DNA of 64,000 nt from Pseudomonas sp. PSB18 (lineage in GTDB: Bacteria > Pseudomonadota > Gammaproteobacteria > Pseudomonadales > Pseudomonadaceae), in contig NZ_NOIN01000002.1 in NCBI RefSeq assembly GCF_014596565.1, forward strand, positions 558,001-622,000, read 5' to 3'. Shown in pieces: positions 45,489-54,257 of the stretch (its first letter is position 1; each line of letters opens with the position of its first letter). The translations under genes were made by a program, and so were the position numbers. The notes below the pieces were generated by a model. It did no database searches, was not told where the DNA came from, and worked only from the letters and a program-made list of their open reading frames with translations.

Positions 45489-47648
45489 TCAGCCAGCCGA
45501 CCTCTGCGCCTTGCGACGTCGACTGATCAACGCCAGCGCGCCTACGACCACCAGTACCACGCCACCGATCTGCAACCAGCGCTTGTAGGGACGCAGGACG
45601 GAACGCATCGGGTCGAGGGCCTGGGTGACGTAGCGCTTATCAGCCGCACGGAAATCCGGCTCCTGGCACTGATGACCGAAATCCCCCGCCCAAGTCACAT
45701 AAGGACCTTCTTTCACGTAACGCTGATACAACGCGCTTTGTTCTTCCAGGCTCGAGTTGTACCCCACTGCCCTGCACAACACCGCCGCAAATGCCTGGCT
45801 GGTATGGGGCACATTGTCCGCCGCCTTGCTCGCCAGGGCGGTGGCGACGAAACGATAGTGATAGCGCTCGTTCGGTTGCGCGGCGCTGGCCTGCTGGCGC
45901 TGCACCTCCCCTTCCGCCACCAACGGCCCGACCTTCAACTCAACCGGCTCCAGGCTGTAACCGCCCCCCATGACGGCGTAGTCCGGCGCCATCTCGTAGC
46001 CGAGTATCTCCATGCCCCAATCGCGTGCCATCCTGGACGCATAGAAATACGCCTCGGCGCGCCGGGTAGGCCACCACTTGGTCTCGGCTTCCTGACGCAA
46101 CTGCCCATAGGCACGTGCCTTGTTCTGCAGATCGGGGTTATCGAAGTAAGCCGGCGCCTCGTCATAGCGTCCTTCCCGCAACAAGCGGCGACCCAGCAGG
46201 TTACGCAGTTGCGCGGCGACCGGCAGTTGCACGTAGTTGTCGCGATCCTGCTGGCTCAATGGGGGTGGCGCCGGAACCTGGGCGTCGACGTACTGTTTCA
46301 ATTCCTCGACGGTCAGTACCCGCTCGGCGACTGCAGCGGCGTCGTACCAATAGTTGCCCTGGCCACGGTAAAGCTGATCGAAGGCTTGCAGGTAATCGCC
46401 CCGTTGCAGGGCCAGGATCGCGCTCTCGCCTTCGACCCGGCACTTGGGCTGAACCGTCTCGTAATCCCAATCCGGCGTGCGCCGACTGCCCCAGGACTCA
46501 TCCTTCGGAAACGCCTGGGCCGCCTTGGCATAGGCCGCAGCCGCCGCCGTCTTGTCACCGTCACGCACGGCCAGTTTGGCCCGCAGCCACCAGGCCAATC
46601 CACTGTCGCCAGCTTTGTCCACAAAGGCTTTGGCGCTGACGTAATCGCCATGCTGGTAGCTTACCGCCGCCAGCCGATCGGCATCATTCAGGTTGCCCTG
46701 ACTGCTGGCTTGCAGCAGCTTGACCAGTCTCTTCTCACCGGATGGCTCCTCCCCATCCCACCAACTGATATGGCTGAGCAAGTAACTCGTCAGCAATCGT
46801 TGCACGGCATCGGTCTTGAGCAACTCGCTCAGGCGATCATCCGGCTGGCCATTAAGGTCCGCCGCCAGGTACAGCAACGAGCTGTAACCGACCTCGGAAC
46901 CGTGCAGCGACTGGGTCGCATAGAGCTTGATAGCACTGTCCCAGTCGTCAGCGGTATAGGCCACCCTGGCTTCTTCGCCGAGACTGGCGATAGCCAGCTC
47001 CAGTGGATCACTGAAACCGGCAACGCTCAGGTCACGGACCTGGCGAAACGCCGCTCGGGCCTGATCCCGCGATGCCGCCGGATCTTCATTGCCCGCCTCG
47101 GTACTCACGGCAAACAAAGCCCGCCCCAGGGAATAAGCCGCCCAGGTACTGCGCAACGGGCGCTGGTCCGCCGGCAATGCCAGCAACGCCTGAAACGCCT
47201 GGGCAGCCTTCTGGTTTTCACCGGCACCAAAGGCGGCCGCGCCGATGGCGTACAACTGTAGCTCGGCCGGCAGGTTCGCCGCTTGCGCCGCGACCTCGTC
47301 GATATCAGTCAACGCCCGCAACCGCTCCACCAGCGCTTGCTGCGGCGGGGTCAGGCCAATCCGTTCGGCCTCGCTGCGCTGGGCCACGTAAGCAGACATG
47401 TCGTCGTAGTTGTAATCCGGGTTGCGCGTCGCCTCGCTGGCCGGCTTGAGTCCAGCAATGGCATGGCCAAGACGCTTGATCTCGAAGCGAAAGCTGCCTT
47501 CGGGTAATTCGGCCAAGGATTGGCCGCGGTTATCCAGCAAGCGCATCGGGAACTCCGGACCACAGGCCAGCGCCTGGCCCAACGGCAAACCGAGGCTTAT
47601 ACAAAACACCGGGCAGAGCAAACGACGAGGCCATTTACGGGTAGACAT
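45489..47648 (-). CDS. Large envelope protein with helical-repeat (TPR-like) body and C-terminal anchor
   Basis: About 719 residues, start ATG 47648 chosen because AAGGAG sits seven bases before it. A signal peptide (LLCPVFCISLGLPLGQALA) precedes CGPEFPMRLLDNRG. The body is alpha-helical with repeated A-x-x-x-Y patterns suggesting TPR/Sel1-like repeats (AAAFGAGENQKAAQAFQALLALP; AAVSYQHGDYVSAKAFVDKAG; LRAKLAVRDGDKTAAAAAYAKAAQAFP). A single membrane helix near the end (IGGVVLVVVGALALI) is followed by RRRK. Its first codons overlap the end of the DUF3142 gene by 14 bases. This pair recurs in pseudomonads to my memory, but the function is not known to me. Confidence 0.75.
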   Translation of the reverse strand: MSTRKWPRRLLCPVFCISLGLPLGQALACGPEFPMRLLDNRGQSLAELPEGSFRFEIKRLGHAIAGLKPASEATRNPDYNYDDMSAYVAQRSEAERIGLTPPQQALVERLRALTDIDEVAAQAANLPAELQLYAIGAAAFGAGENQKAAQAFQALLALPADQRPLRSTWAAYSLGRALFAVSTEAGNEDPAASRDQARAAFRQVRDLSVAGFSDPLELAIASLGEEARVAYTADDWDSAIKLYATQSLHGSEVGYSSLLYLAADLNGQPDDRLSELLKTDAVQRLLTSYLLSHISWWDGEEPSGEKRLVKLLQASSQGNLNDADRLAAVSYQHGDYVSAKAFVDKAGDSGLAWWLRAKLAVRDGDKTAAAAAYAKAAQAFPKDESWGSRRTPDWDYETVQPKCRVEGESAILALQRGDYLQAFDQLYRGQGNYWYDAAAVAERVLTVEELKQYVDAQVPAPPPLSQQDRDNYVQLPVAAQLRNLLGRRLLREGRYDEAPAYFDNPDLQNKARAYGQLRQEAETKWWPTRRAEAYFYASRMARDWGMEILGYEMAPDYAVMGGGYSLEPVELKVGPLVAEGEVQRQQASAAQPNERYHYRFVATALASKAADNVPHTSQAFAAVLCRAVGYNSSLEEQSALYQRYVKEGPYVTWAGDFGHQCQEPDFRAADKRYVTQALDPMRSVLRPYKRWLQIGGVVLVVVGALALISRRRKAQRSAG

Positions 47649-48828
47649 TGAAAGCTCCTTGTTCAATTTTTGTACAGCGCGCCCAACCCATGGCCCGATG
47701 GGCACCAGCAGCGAGGCGACCTTCCTGAATGCGGGTGAAGGTAAGCAGTCCGGGGGTTTGTTGCAACGTATAACCCGCCAAGGCATCGACCCCATCACAT
47801 GCCCCGACGGCAAGCGTCACCCGCTGGGGCCAGGGGCTGTCGAGATTGCCCCGATTGACCAACCGGATATCGTACAAACCGTCCTTTTCCTCTATCGCCA
47901 GGGTCAGGCGGCTGTCGAGTTTGTCTCCACGAGCCACCGCGCCGAGGGTGGTCAGGCTCCAGACACGGCGGTCGCCCGTCAGCGGCAAGCGAAACCAGAT
48001 CAAGCCAGCCAGGTGGGCCGGCGGTTCGGCGCGCAGATCCGCGGCCAGCCCGGCCACTTGTTGCGGTTCTGCCAGCAGTTCCAGCCGCTCGCCTCCCCTG
48101 TCGATGGGCACTTCGCTTTCAACCACCGGCGCGCCGCTCTCCTGGGTCAACAGCGCCACGCCATAAGCCGGCAGAGCCAGGTAGAACGGCCGCCGGGTGA
48201 CCTTGCTCCAGCGCTCGGCCCAATGCCGGGCCTGTTTCGGATCGAACAACCCCTGCCGTGGGTCGCTCACCGCATGGACCTGTAGCACGCTGCTGTCCAC
48301 GGTTTCCAGCAGCCCGGGCAGCGCGGGGCTGTCGAGCCAGGCCGGCAAGGCCGTGATACTCAACCGCAATGCGGAGGGCAGGGTTTGGCGTAACTGGCTC
48401 AGGAAAGTCCCATAGGCCGGCAACCGTGCATTACCGGCGTCATGGTCGATCTCCACGCCCACCGGGGTCAGGCCCTGGGTTTGCCAGTCACTCAACACTT
48501 GCTGGATCTGCGCAATGACCTCGTCCCGATCCAGCGTTCCGAGCTGGCCGTCCAGGCGGATCACCGCGATCAGCGGCCGGCCATCGGCCTTGAGCAAGGC
48601 TGGATCGATCCGCGCACGGCTCCAGCCTGCACGGGGAAACGCCTGCAAGGCCAACACCCGCAAGCTCGAGAAGTCCTGATGGCTCTGGCGCAGCGCCGAC
48701 GCGTGGGCCGGCGTCCACTGGCGTTGCCAGATATAGAGTTGTTGATCGAGAGGCGCGGCGGGGGGTTGCTCGCAGCCCTGCAAAAGCAGCGCAACGAGTG
48801 CCAGCGATGTCCGGAAAAGAAAAGTCAT
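47635..48828 (-). CDS. DUF3142 domain-containing lipoprotein
   Basis: A 397-residue protein with a lipoprotein signal ending LLLQGC, then a domain of the DUF3142 type: QLYIWQRQWTPAHASALRQS, VIRLDGQLG, GVEIDHDAG and LSITALPAWL resemble a TIM-barrel glycosidase-like core. GAAGG upstream supports ATG 48828. Overlaps the following TPR-like gene. It is likely anchored in the outer or inner membrane. DUF3142 proteins have no known activity that I can state. Confidence 0.82.
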   Translation of the reverse strand: MTFLFRTSLALVALLLQGCEQPPAAPLDQQLYIWQRQWTPAHASALRQSHQDFSSLRVLALQAFPRAGWSRARIDPALLKADGRPLIAVIRLDGQLGTLDRDEVIAQIQQVLSDWQTQGLTPVGVEIDHDAGNARLPAYGTFLSQLRQTLPSALRLSITALPAWLDSPALPGLLETVDSSVLQVHAVSDPRQGLFDPKQARHWAERWSKVTRRPFYLALPAYGVALLTQESGAPVVESEVPIDRGGERLELLAEPQQVAGLAADLRAEPPAHLAGLIWFRLPLTGDRRVWSLTTLGAVARGDKLDSRLTLAIEEKDGLYDIRLVNRGNLDSPWPQRVTLAVGACDGVDALAGYTLQQTPGLLTFTRIQEGRLAAGAHRAMGWARCTKIEQGAFNVYP

Positions 48829-48979
48829 GAACCTTCATCACCCGCTAAAACCCGGCAGATTACCGTGTCTTGCGCTGGACGGGCATAGGGCCAAGACATT
48901 GCGCCGAAGTTTTCATGTGCCACAACCAGGTCAGGGCCGCCGTATGCCGAACGGCCCCTCCCACGCGCTACAGCTACGC

Positions 48980-49606
48980 TCAGACGTGTTTCTGCAAACC
49001 GGCAGCCGTCCGCGGCATGCCCACGAACCCGGGCAGGGCCTCGATCCGCGCCAGCCAACCGCGGACATGGGCGTAGTCGTCCAGCGACACGTTGCCCTCC
49101 GGCACATGGGCGATATAGGTGTAGCCGGCGACATCGGCGATGGTGGGTGTATCACCCGCCAGCCAAGTGCTGCTGCTCAAATGTTGATCGATGATTTTCA
49201 ACAGACCGTGAGACCGGGCGATCACATCCTCGGCGTTATAAGGCGCACCGAACACCGTGATCAGTCGCGCTGTGGCCGGCCCCGTATGGATCGCGCCAGC
49301 CGCCACCGACAACCAGCGCTGTACCCGGGCGGCACCCACCGGGTCGCTCGGAAGCCAGCGACCCTTGCCATATTTCTGCGCCAGGTACACCAGGATGGCG
49401 TTGGAGTCGGCCAGTACCACGCCGTCATCGTCAATCACCGGTACCTGACCAAATGGGTTCAGGGCCAGGAAGTCCGCCTGTTTGTGCGCGCCCTTGGCCA
49501 GATCGACGAAAATCACCTCGACCGGCAGCTCGAGCAGCGAAAGCATCAGTTGAACACGGTGGGCATGTCCGGAAAGCGGGAAGTGATAAAGCTTGATGGG
49601 GTTCAT
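48980..49606 (-). CDS. Glutathione S-transferase
   Basis: A 208-residue GST. The N-terminal thioredoxin-like domain reads [52 protein letters not shown] (with the conserved P and DS motif that binds glutathione), and the C-terminal helical domain has [21 protein letters not shown] with the N-cap S/T-x-x-D. It would conjugate or reduce small molecules with glutathione. The LysR regulator gene 125 bases upstream points the same way and may control it. Confidence 0.9.
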   Translation of the reverse strand: MNPIKLYHFPLSGHAHRVQLMLSLLELPVEVIFVDLAKGAHKQADFLALNPFGQVPVIDDDGVVLADSNAILVYLAQKYGKGRWLPSDPVGAARVQRWLSVAAGAIHTGPATARLITVFGAPYNAEDVIARSHGLLKIIDQHLSSSTWLAGDTPTIADVAGYTYIAHVPEGNVSLDDYAHVRGWLARIEALPGFVGMPRTAAGLQKHV

Positions 49607-49623
49607 GGTCGACTCCGCTGGAA

Positions 49624-49659
49624 ATGACGCCGTCAGCAGAACGGCATCGATGGCGTCAT
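49624..49659. other. Inverted repeat between GST and LysR genes
   Basis: ATGACGCC (49624-49631) and GGCGTCAT (49652-49659) can pair across 20 bases. It could end the LysR transcript or be an operator in front of the GST gene. Confidence 0.35.
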
Positions 49660-49731
49660 CTTCCCCCTCAGTTAAAAACTAGAGAATCACCCGTAAACGC
49701 AATCCATTATTTCCTTCAGCGAAACAATGCA

Positions 49732-50634
49732 TCAACGTCCCAAGGCCGGGTGTCTACGCAGGGCGCTGACCGTGAAATCAACAAAACTACGAACCCGCGC
49801 CGGCGCATTGCGCCCTCCCTGATACAGCACATGAATCGGCAGCGGCGGCAGTTCGAAATCGGCCAGGACGATTTCCAGCTCTCCGCTGGCGATCTCTCCC
49901 GCCACTTGATAAGACAACACACGGGTCATTCCCAGGCCCTGGCAGGCGGCCGTGATGGCGGCCTGATTAGCGGTGACCACCAACCGAGGTACCGGCCGGA
50001 CCGCCAACGCTTGCCCGGCGTCGAGGAAGGTCCAGCTTCTGACTTGGCCGATGGCCGAAGAGGCCACTACCGGCAGCCGCTCCAGCGCTTGAGGATGCTG
50101 GGGTCGACCATGCTGAGCGAAGAACGTGGGAGAGCCACAGACGACCCGCCGCACTTCGCCGACGCGGACGGCGTGCTGGTTACTGTCGGGCAGCTCGCCG
50201 ATGCGCACGGCTACGTCCATGCCCTCTTCGACCATGCTGACGTTACGGTCCAGCAGCAGCGCGTTGATGCTGACTTCCGGATACTGTTGCAGGTACTCCA
50301 CCAGCAGGGGCGTGACGAACAACTGACCGAACAGCACCGGCGCGGTGATCGTCAGTTGCCCCCTGGGCTGGGCATGGCTGCCGGCCGCCGAATCCTCGGC
50401 TTCCTGCAAATCACCCAGGATCCGGCGACAGTCGTCCAGAAAGCGCTGGCCGGCTTCGCTCAGGTACACGCTGCGGGTAGTGCGAACCAGCAAAGGCGTG
50501 CCGATGCGTTGCTCCAGCGCCGCCACCGCGCGGGTCACGCTGGCCGCCGACAGCCCCAAGCGCCGCGACGCCGCCGAAAAACCCGACTCCTGGGCAACGG
50601 CAATAAACACCTGCATCTCCTGAAACCTGTCCAT
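49732..50634 (-). CDS. LysR family regulator
   Basis: A 300-residue LysR regulator from ATG 50634 (MDRFQEMQVFIAVAQESGFSAASRRLGLSAASVTRAV), the normal family start; the frame continues upstream into the REP-bearing gap but has no homology there. It belongs to the DmlR/CrgA-like group by the RLGLSAASVTRAVAALEQRIG and LLVRTTRSVYLSEAG patterns. Its likely target is the GST gene downstream on the same strand; its ligand is unknown. Confidence 0.88.
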   Translation of the reverse strand: MDRFQEMQVFIAVAQESGFSAASRRLGLSAASVTRAVAALEQRIGTPLLVRTTRSVYLSEAGQRFLDDCRRILGDLQEAEDSAAGSHAQPRGQLTITAPVLFGQLFVTPLLVEYLQQYPEVSINALLLDRNVSMVEEGMDVAVRIGELPDSNQHAVRVGEVRRVVCGSPTFFAQHGRPQHPQALERLPVVASSAIGQVRSWTFLDAGQALAVRPVPRLVVTANQAAITAACQGLGMTRVLSYQVAGEIASGELEIVLADFELPPLPIHVLYQGGRNAPARVRSFVDFTVSALRRHPALGR

Positions 50635-50810
50635 CCATCCCCCGATGAGAAATCCTGATACAAGTTTTCCAAACGCCGCAAAGCAGCGCCGCACGGCCAT
50701 TGTAGGGCCTGAGCAAACGAACCGTAGCGTGGCGCCCCGGTTGCAACTGATCAGTCTTGTTACCATCGCGCCCATCATTACCGTTTTATGACTAATAAAC
50801 AGCACAGAAC

Positions 50811-50906
50811 CCTGTGGGAGCGAGCCTGCTCGCGATAGCGGTGAATCAGTCGCCATCCATATCACTGACCGATAGCTATCGCGAGCAGGCTCGCTCCCAC
50901 AAGGGT
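50811..50906. repeat. REP inverted pair (BIME), copy 5
   Basis: Two perfect REP cores in inverted orientation between the LysR gene and the LTA synthase-like gene. The remainder of the 50635-50941 gap (307 bases) is low in features; a short palindromic patch CCATCGATCGG-like is not convincing. Confidence 0.93.
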
Positions 50907-50941
50907 TTGTGCCGTTGCAGACTCAGTACAAGGCCATTTTC

Positions 50942-53155
50942 GTGAACGTTTTATTCCGTGGATTGACCCGTCCCCTCGCCCCTTTGATCACCTTGGCCGG
51001 CCTGGTCCTGATCGTTCCCCTCGCCCTGCGTCTCGCACTGGGTTGGTCCGATCCGTTGGGCTACCTGTCCGACCTGGGCATTGGCGGATTGTTACTCACG
51101 CTGCTTTACTGCCGCCCCCTCTGGCTGACCTTGCCTGTGCTGCTGGCCTGGACCCTGCTGACATTGGCCAACATCGAGTTGATCAGCGCGGTCGGACGCA
51201 TGCCCAATCCTACGGACCTGCATTACCTGACCGATCCGCAATTCGTCGAAAACTCCAGCAGCGGCGGCTTCGCCCATCCCTGGTTGGCCACGCTGCAACT
51301 GACAGCGCTGGGGCTCTGGCTGATGGTCCAGTGGCCAGGCCGCTCACGCCGCGCACCGTCCCTGCCATCCCACGCGTGGGCATTGCCGGCGCTGCTCCTG
51401 CTGGTCCACGGTACCGTACAGTCCTGGCGTCCCACCGAGGCGGACCAGTGGAATGTGTTCAATCTACCCCATCAACTCGCCACGGCGACGGTCGCCGCCG
51501 GGCAGGACCGGATCCAGCACTGGGTTGACGGCGATGCAGGCGTCCAGGTCCCGCCGATGGAAGGCCTTACCCGGCTGGACCTCGATGGAAATAAACTACT
51601 GCCCGCGCCAGGCCAGGCGCGCAACGTGTTGGTCATCACCCTGGAAGGCATCCCCGGTGCCTATATCAATGCCAACCGCCAGGCCCTGAAATCCGGCTAT
51701 CAGGAAAATCCCATGCCGCGCCTCAGTGCCTGGGCCGAGCGAGGCATGAACACACCCGATTATGTCCTGCACAGCCACCAGACCATCCGCGGCCTGTACG
51801 CCATGCTATGTGGCGACTACGACAAGCTGGACGACGGCACGCCCAAGGGCGTCGAAATGCTCAACCAGACCCAGCGCAACCAGGCCTGCCTGCCGGCCCA
51901 GTTGCGCCAGCATGGCTTTGCCACGCATTTCCTGCAGGGTGCGGGCCTGCGGTTCATGGCCAAGGACCGGATCATGCCCCACATCGGCTTCGACACGACC
52001 CTGGGTATGGAATGGTTCACCCGACCGGCCTACCTGGAATTCCCCTGGGGTGTGGATGACAAGACATTCTTCGAGGGCGCGCTGGACTACGTCGGGCAGC
52101 TGCAACAGGCGGACAAGCCCTGGATGCTCACCCTGCTGACCGTGGGCACCCACCAGCCGTACTCAGCGCCGGATGACTATCTGCAACGCTATGACACTGC
52201 CAAGCAGGCCGCCGTCGGTTACCTGGACGACGCGCTGCACAGCTTCCTCGACGGCCTGGAACGCCAGGGCATCCTGGAAAATACCCTGGTGGTCGTCACC
52301 TCAGACGAATCCCATGGCATCGACGACGTGCGCCTGGCCTCGTCCTGGGGCTTCAACCTGACCCTGGCCCCCGAGCCATTGCCCAGGATCAAGACCGGCG
52401 TCTACGGCCATGTCGACCTGAGCGCCTCGATCCTCGATTACTTCGGCTTTGTGGTGCCCAGCTCGTTGTCCGGCCGCTCGATGTTCCGGGACTACGCGAC
52501 AGGTCGGGAAATCATGTCATTCACCAACGGCAAGTTGCGCTATCACGACGGCAAGGGCACGTTTACCGAGTGCGATTTCCAGCAACATTGCCGTGACTAC
52601 GCCAGCGAAGGTTTCATCGCCAATCGCGCCACGTACACCGGGCAGTACAGCGGCCAGCGTGCCCGTTTGATCGACGCCCGCGCCACGGCCCTGGGTCAGA
52701 CCCTCTCACCGACGCCGTTCAACCAGCACTATCAATTTGGCAGCGCGGACAAGATCGCGCTGCCGGCCCAAGTCACTAACGACTGGACCGACAACCTGAT
52801 CGGCGCCCAATACCTGGAAATGCCCAAGGGTTCGCAGACCCGCGTCAGCCTGACCATCCGCGCCCTGGAGGCCGATCATGCCGCTTACATTTCTCTCAAG
52901 GCCAAGGAATTCGAGCGGGATGTGCCGATGGACCTGCCCACTGAGGTAGCAGTGACACCCGAGCAACCGCTGGTGATGAATATCAGTTTTGATAACCCGC
53001 AACAGCGAAAGGCATTTTCCTTCCATCTGCTCGGTCATGGCGTGGGCGCGATCGAGATCAGCGATTTCAGCGTCGTGACCGAACTGCCGGACCAGACGGA
53101 CCAACCTGAATACCTGGATGATATGCAGGCAGACCAGGAGCTCCAATCCAGTTAA
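50942..53155 (+). CDS. LTA synthase family sulfatase-like membrane enzyme
   Basis: A 737-residue alkaline-phosphatase superfamily protein with four or five N-terminal membrane helices and a large periplasmic catalytic domain. VLVITLEGIPGAYI begins the metal-site strand, LHSHQTIRGLYAMLCGDYD holds the expected Thr nucleophile, LTVGTHQPYSAP and VVVTSDESHGIDD hold metal ligands. The start is GTG 50942 with AAGG nine bases upstream. A C-terminal extension of about 150 residues (beta-rich) follows the sulfatase domain. In Gram-negatives such enzymes add phosphoglycerol or phosphoethanolamine to periplasmic glucans or LPS (OpgB/MdoB, EptA-like); the substrate here is open. A strong terminator follows. 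Confidence 0.85.
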   Translation: MNVLFRGLTRPLAPLITLAGLVLIVPLALRLALGWSDPLGYLSDLGIGGLLLTLLYCRPLWLTLPVLLAWTLLTLANIELISAVGRMPNPTDLHYLTDPQFVENSSSGGFAHPWLATLQLTALGLWLMVQWPGRSRRAPSLPSHAWALPALLLLVHGTVQSWRPTEADQWNVFNLPHQLATATVAAGQDRIQHWVDGDAGVQVPPMEGLTRLDLDGNKLLPAPGQARNVLVITLEGIPGAYINANRQALKSGYQENPMPRLSAWAERGMNTPDYVLHSHQTIRGLYAMLCGDYDKLDDGTPKGVEMLNQTQRNQACLPAQLRQHGFATHFLQGAGLRFMAKDRIMPHIGFDTTLGMEWFTRPAYLEFPWGVDDKTFFEGALDYVGQLQQADKPWMLTLLTVGTHQPYSAPDDYLQRYDTAKQAAVGYLDDALHSFLDGLERQGILENTLVVVTSDESHGIDDVRLASSWGFNLTLAPEPLPRIKTGVYGHVDLSASILDYFGFVVPSSLSGRSMFRDYATGREIMSFTNGKLRYHDGKGTFTECDFQQHCRDYASEGFIANRATYTGQYSGQRARLIDARATALGQTLSPTPFNQHYQFGSADKIALPAQVTNDWTDNLIGAQYLEMPKGSQTRVSLTIRALEADHAAYISLKAKEFERDVPMDLPTEVAVTPEQPLVMNISFDNPQQRKAFSFHLLGHGVGAIEISDFSVVTELPDQTDQPEYLDDMQADQELQSS

Positions 53156-53158
53156 ATA

Positions 53159-53195
53159 AAAAACGCGCAGCTGTTGAACAGCCCTGCGCGTTTTT
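53159..53195. terminator. Bidirectional intrinsic terminator
   Basis: AAAAACGCGCAG ... CTGCGCGTTTTT with an inner GCTGT/ACAGC stem forms a long hairpin flanked by A and T runs; it serves the LTA synthase-like gene and the convergent aspartate-semialdehyde dehydrogenase gene. Confidence 0.9.
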
Positions 53196-53213
53196 ATTCA
53201 GCCCCAGACGGGG

Positions 53214-54203
53214 TCAATCATTGACCAGTTGCATGATCTCGAATGCATTCAGCGCGGCGCCACGTAGCAGCTGGTCACCGCTGATGAACAGATCAAGCCC
53301 GTGTTCACCGTAGATCAGGTTGTAGCGAATCCGCCCAACCTCCACCGCGTGCTTATAGGTCGACGTCATGGGCATCGGATATACGCTCTGCGCAGGTTCG
53401 TCCACCACTTCGACACCTGGCGCGGCACGCAACAGCTCACGCACCTGCTCCAGCGACTTGATCGGTTTCTTGAAGCGCAGACTCAGGCTCTCGGCGTGAG
53501 AACGCAAGGTGGGAACCCGAACAGCCGTGGTGCTGATGGCCAACTCCGGCTCGCCCAAGACCTTGCGCAACTCCCAGACCACTTTCATTTCCTCGCGGGT
53601 ATAGCCATTCTCTTCAAACGAATCGACCTGGGGAATCACGTTGAATGCCAGGTTATGAGCGAAGTTTTCACTTCCATCCTGGTCGCCATAGTCACTGAAG
53701 GCCTTGGCCTTTTCCCGCAGTTCCAGCATTGCAGGCTGCCCGGCGCCACTGGCCGCCTGGTAGGTAGAGATGATCGCACTTTCCAGCCCGAAGGCGTCAT
53801 GCAATGGCCCCAGCACCATCAACGCAATGGCTGAGGAGCAGTTGGGGTTGGCGATCAGTTTTTCACCCTTGTAACGCTGACCATTGATCGGCGGTACAAG
53901 CAGTGGAATATCCTGGTGATAACGGAAAGCCGAAGAGTTATCGATGACATAGGAGTTCTCAGCCAGACGCTCCCCATACTCCAGGGCGAAGGACCCGGAA
54001 ACACACAAAAACACGATATCGCACGAAGCACAGCCTTCGACCGAAAAGGGTTCGATCAGGTGCTCGGTGTTACCCGCCTTCAAGCGCTTGCCAGCCGAGC
54101 GCTCGGAGGCCATGCAGACCACCTCGTAATCGGTGTTTTCAAGCAATTGCAGCATGGTCAAACCCACTGCACCGGTGCAACCCACTACGGCGACTTTCTT
54201 CAT
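53214..54203 (-). CDS. Aspartate-semialdehyde dehydrogenase isozyme in the halogenase operon
   Basis: A 329-residue ASADH. VAVVGCTGAVGLTMLQLLEN is the NADP site, LIANPNCSSAIALMVLGP holds the active Cys and VRVPTLRSHAESLSL has the Arg/His pair, so it should be active. It would reduce aspartyl phosphate to aspartate semialdehyde (or the reverse) for homoserine, lysine and threonine. The housekeeping asd of pseudomonads is longer (about 370 residues) and lies elsewhere, so this is an extra copy. AAGGAA lies before the ATG. It is the last gene of the operon, 54 bases after the exporter gene, with a terminator-like hairpin in the gap. It could supply precursor or serve as a resistant target; this is inference. 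Confidence 0.88.
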   Translation of the reverse strand: MKKVAVVGCTGAVGLTMLQLLENTDYEVVCMASERSAGKRLKAGNTEHLIEPFSVEGCASCDIVFLCVSGSFALEYGERLAENSYVIDNSSAFRYHQDIPLLVPPINGQRYKGEKLIANPNCSSAIALMVLGPLHDAFGLESAIISTYQAASGAGQPAMLELREKAKAFSDYGDQDGSENFAHNLAFNVIPQVDSFEENGYTREEMKVVWELRKVLGEPELAISTTAVRVPTLRSHAESLSLRFKKPIKSLEQVRELLRAAPGVEVVDEPAQSVYPMPMTSTYKHAVEVGRIRYNLIYGEHGLDLFISGDQLLRGAALNAFEIMQLVND

Positions 54204-54217
54204 TTCGATTCCTTATC

Positions 54218-54251
54218 CAAAAAGCCCGCGCTGCCTGGAGACGGCGCGGGC
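54218..54251 (-). terminator. Terminator-like hairpin between the EamA gene and the ASADH gene
   Basis: GCCCGCGC and GCGCGGGC form a perfect 8-bp stem with a 12-base loop; on the minus strand it is followed by TTTTTGG. It lies 6 bases after the exporter stop. ASADH has no room for its own promoter, so it would be expressed by read-through. Confidence 0.7.
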
Positions 54252-54257
54252 GGTCTA

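Noticed and set aside
50811..50906. Possible CRISPR-like repeat
   Set aside because: Only two inverted REP cores, no regular array, no cas genes.
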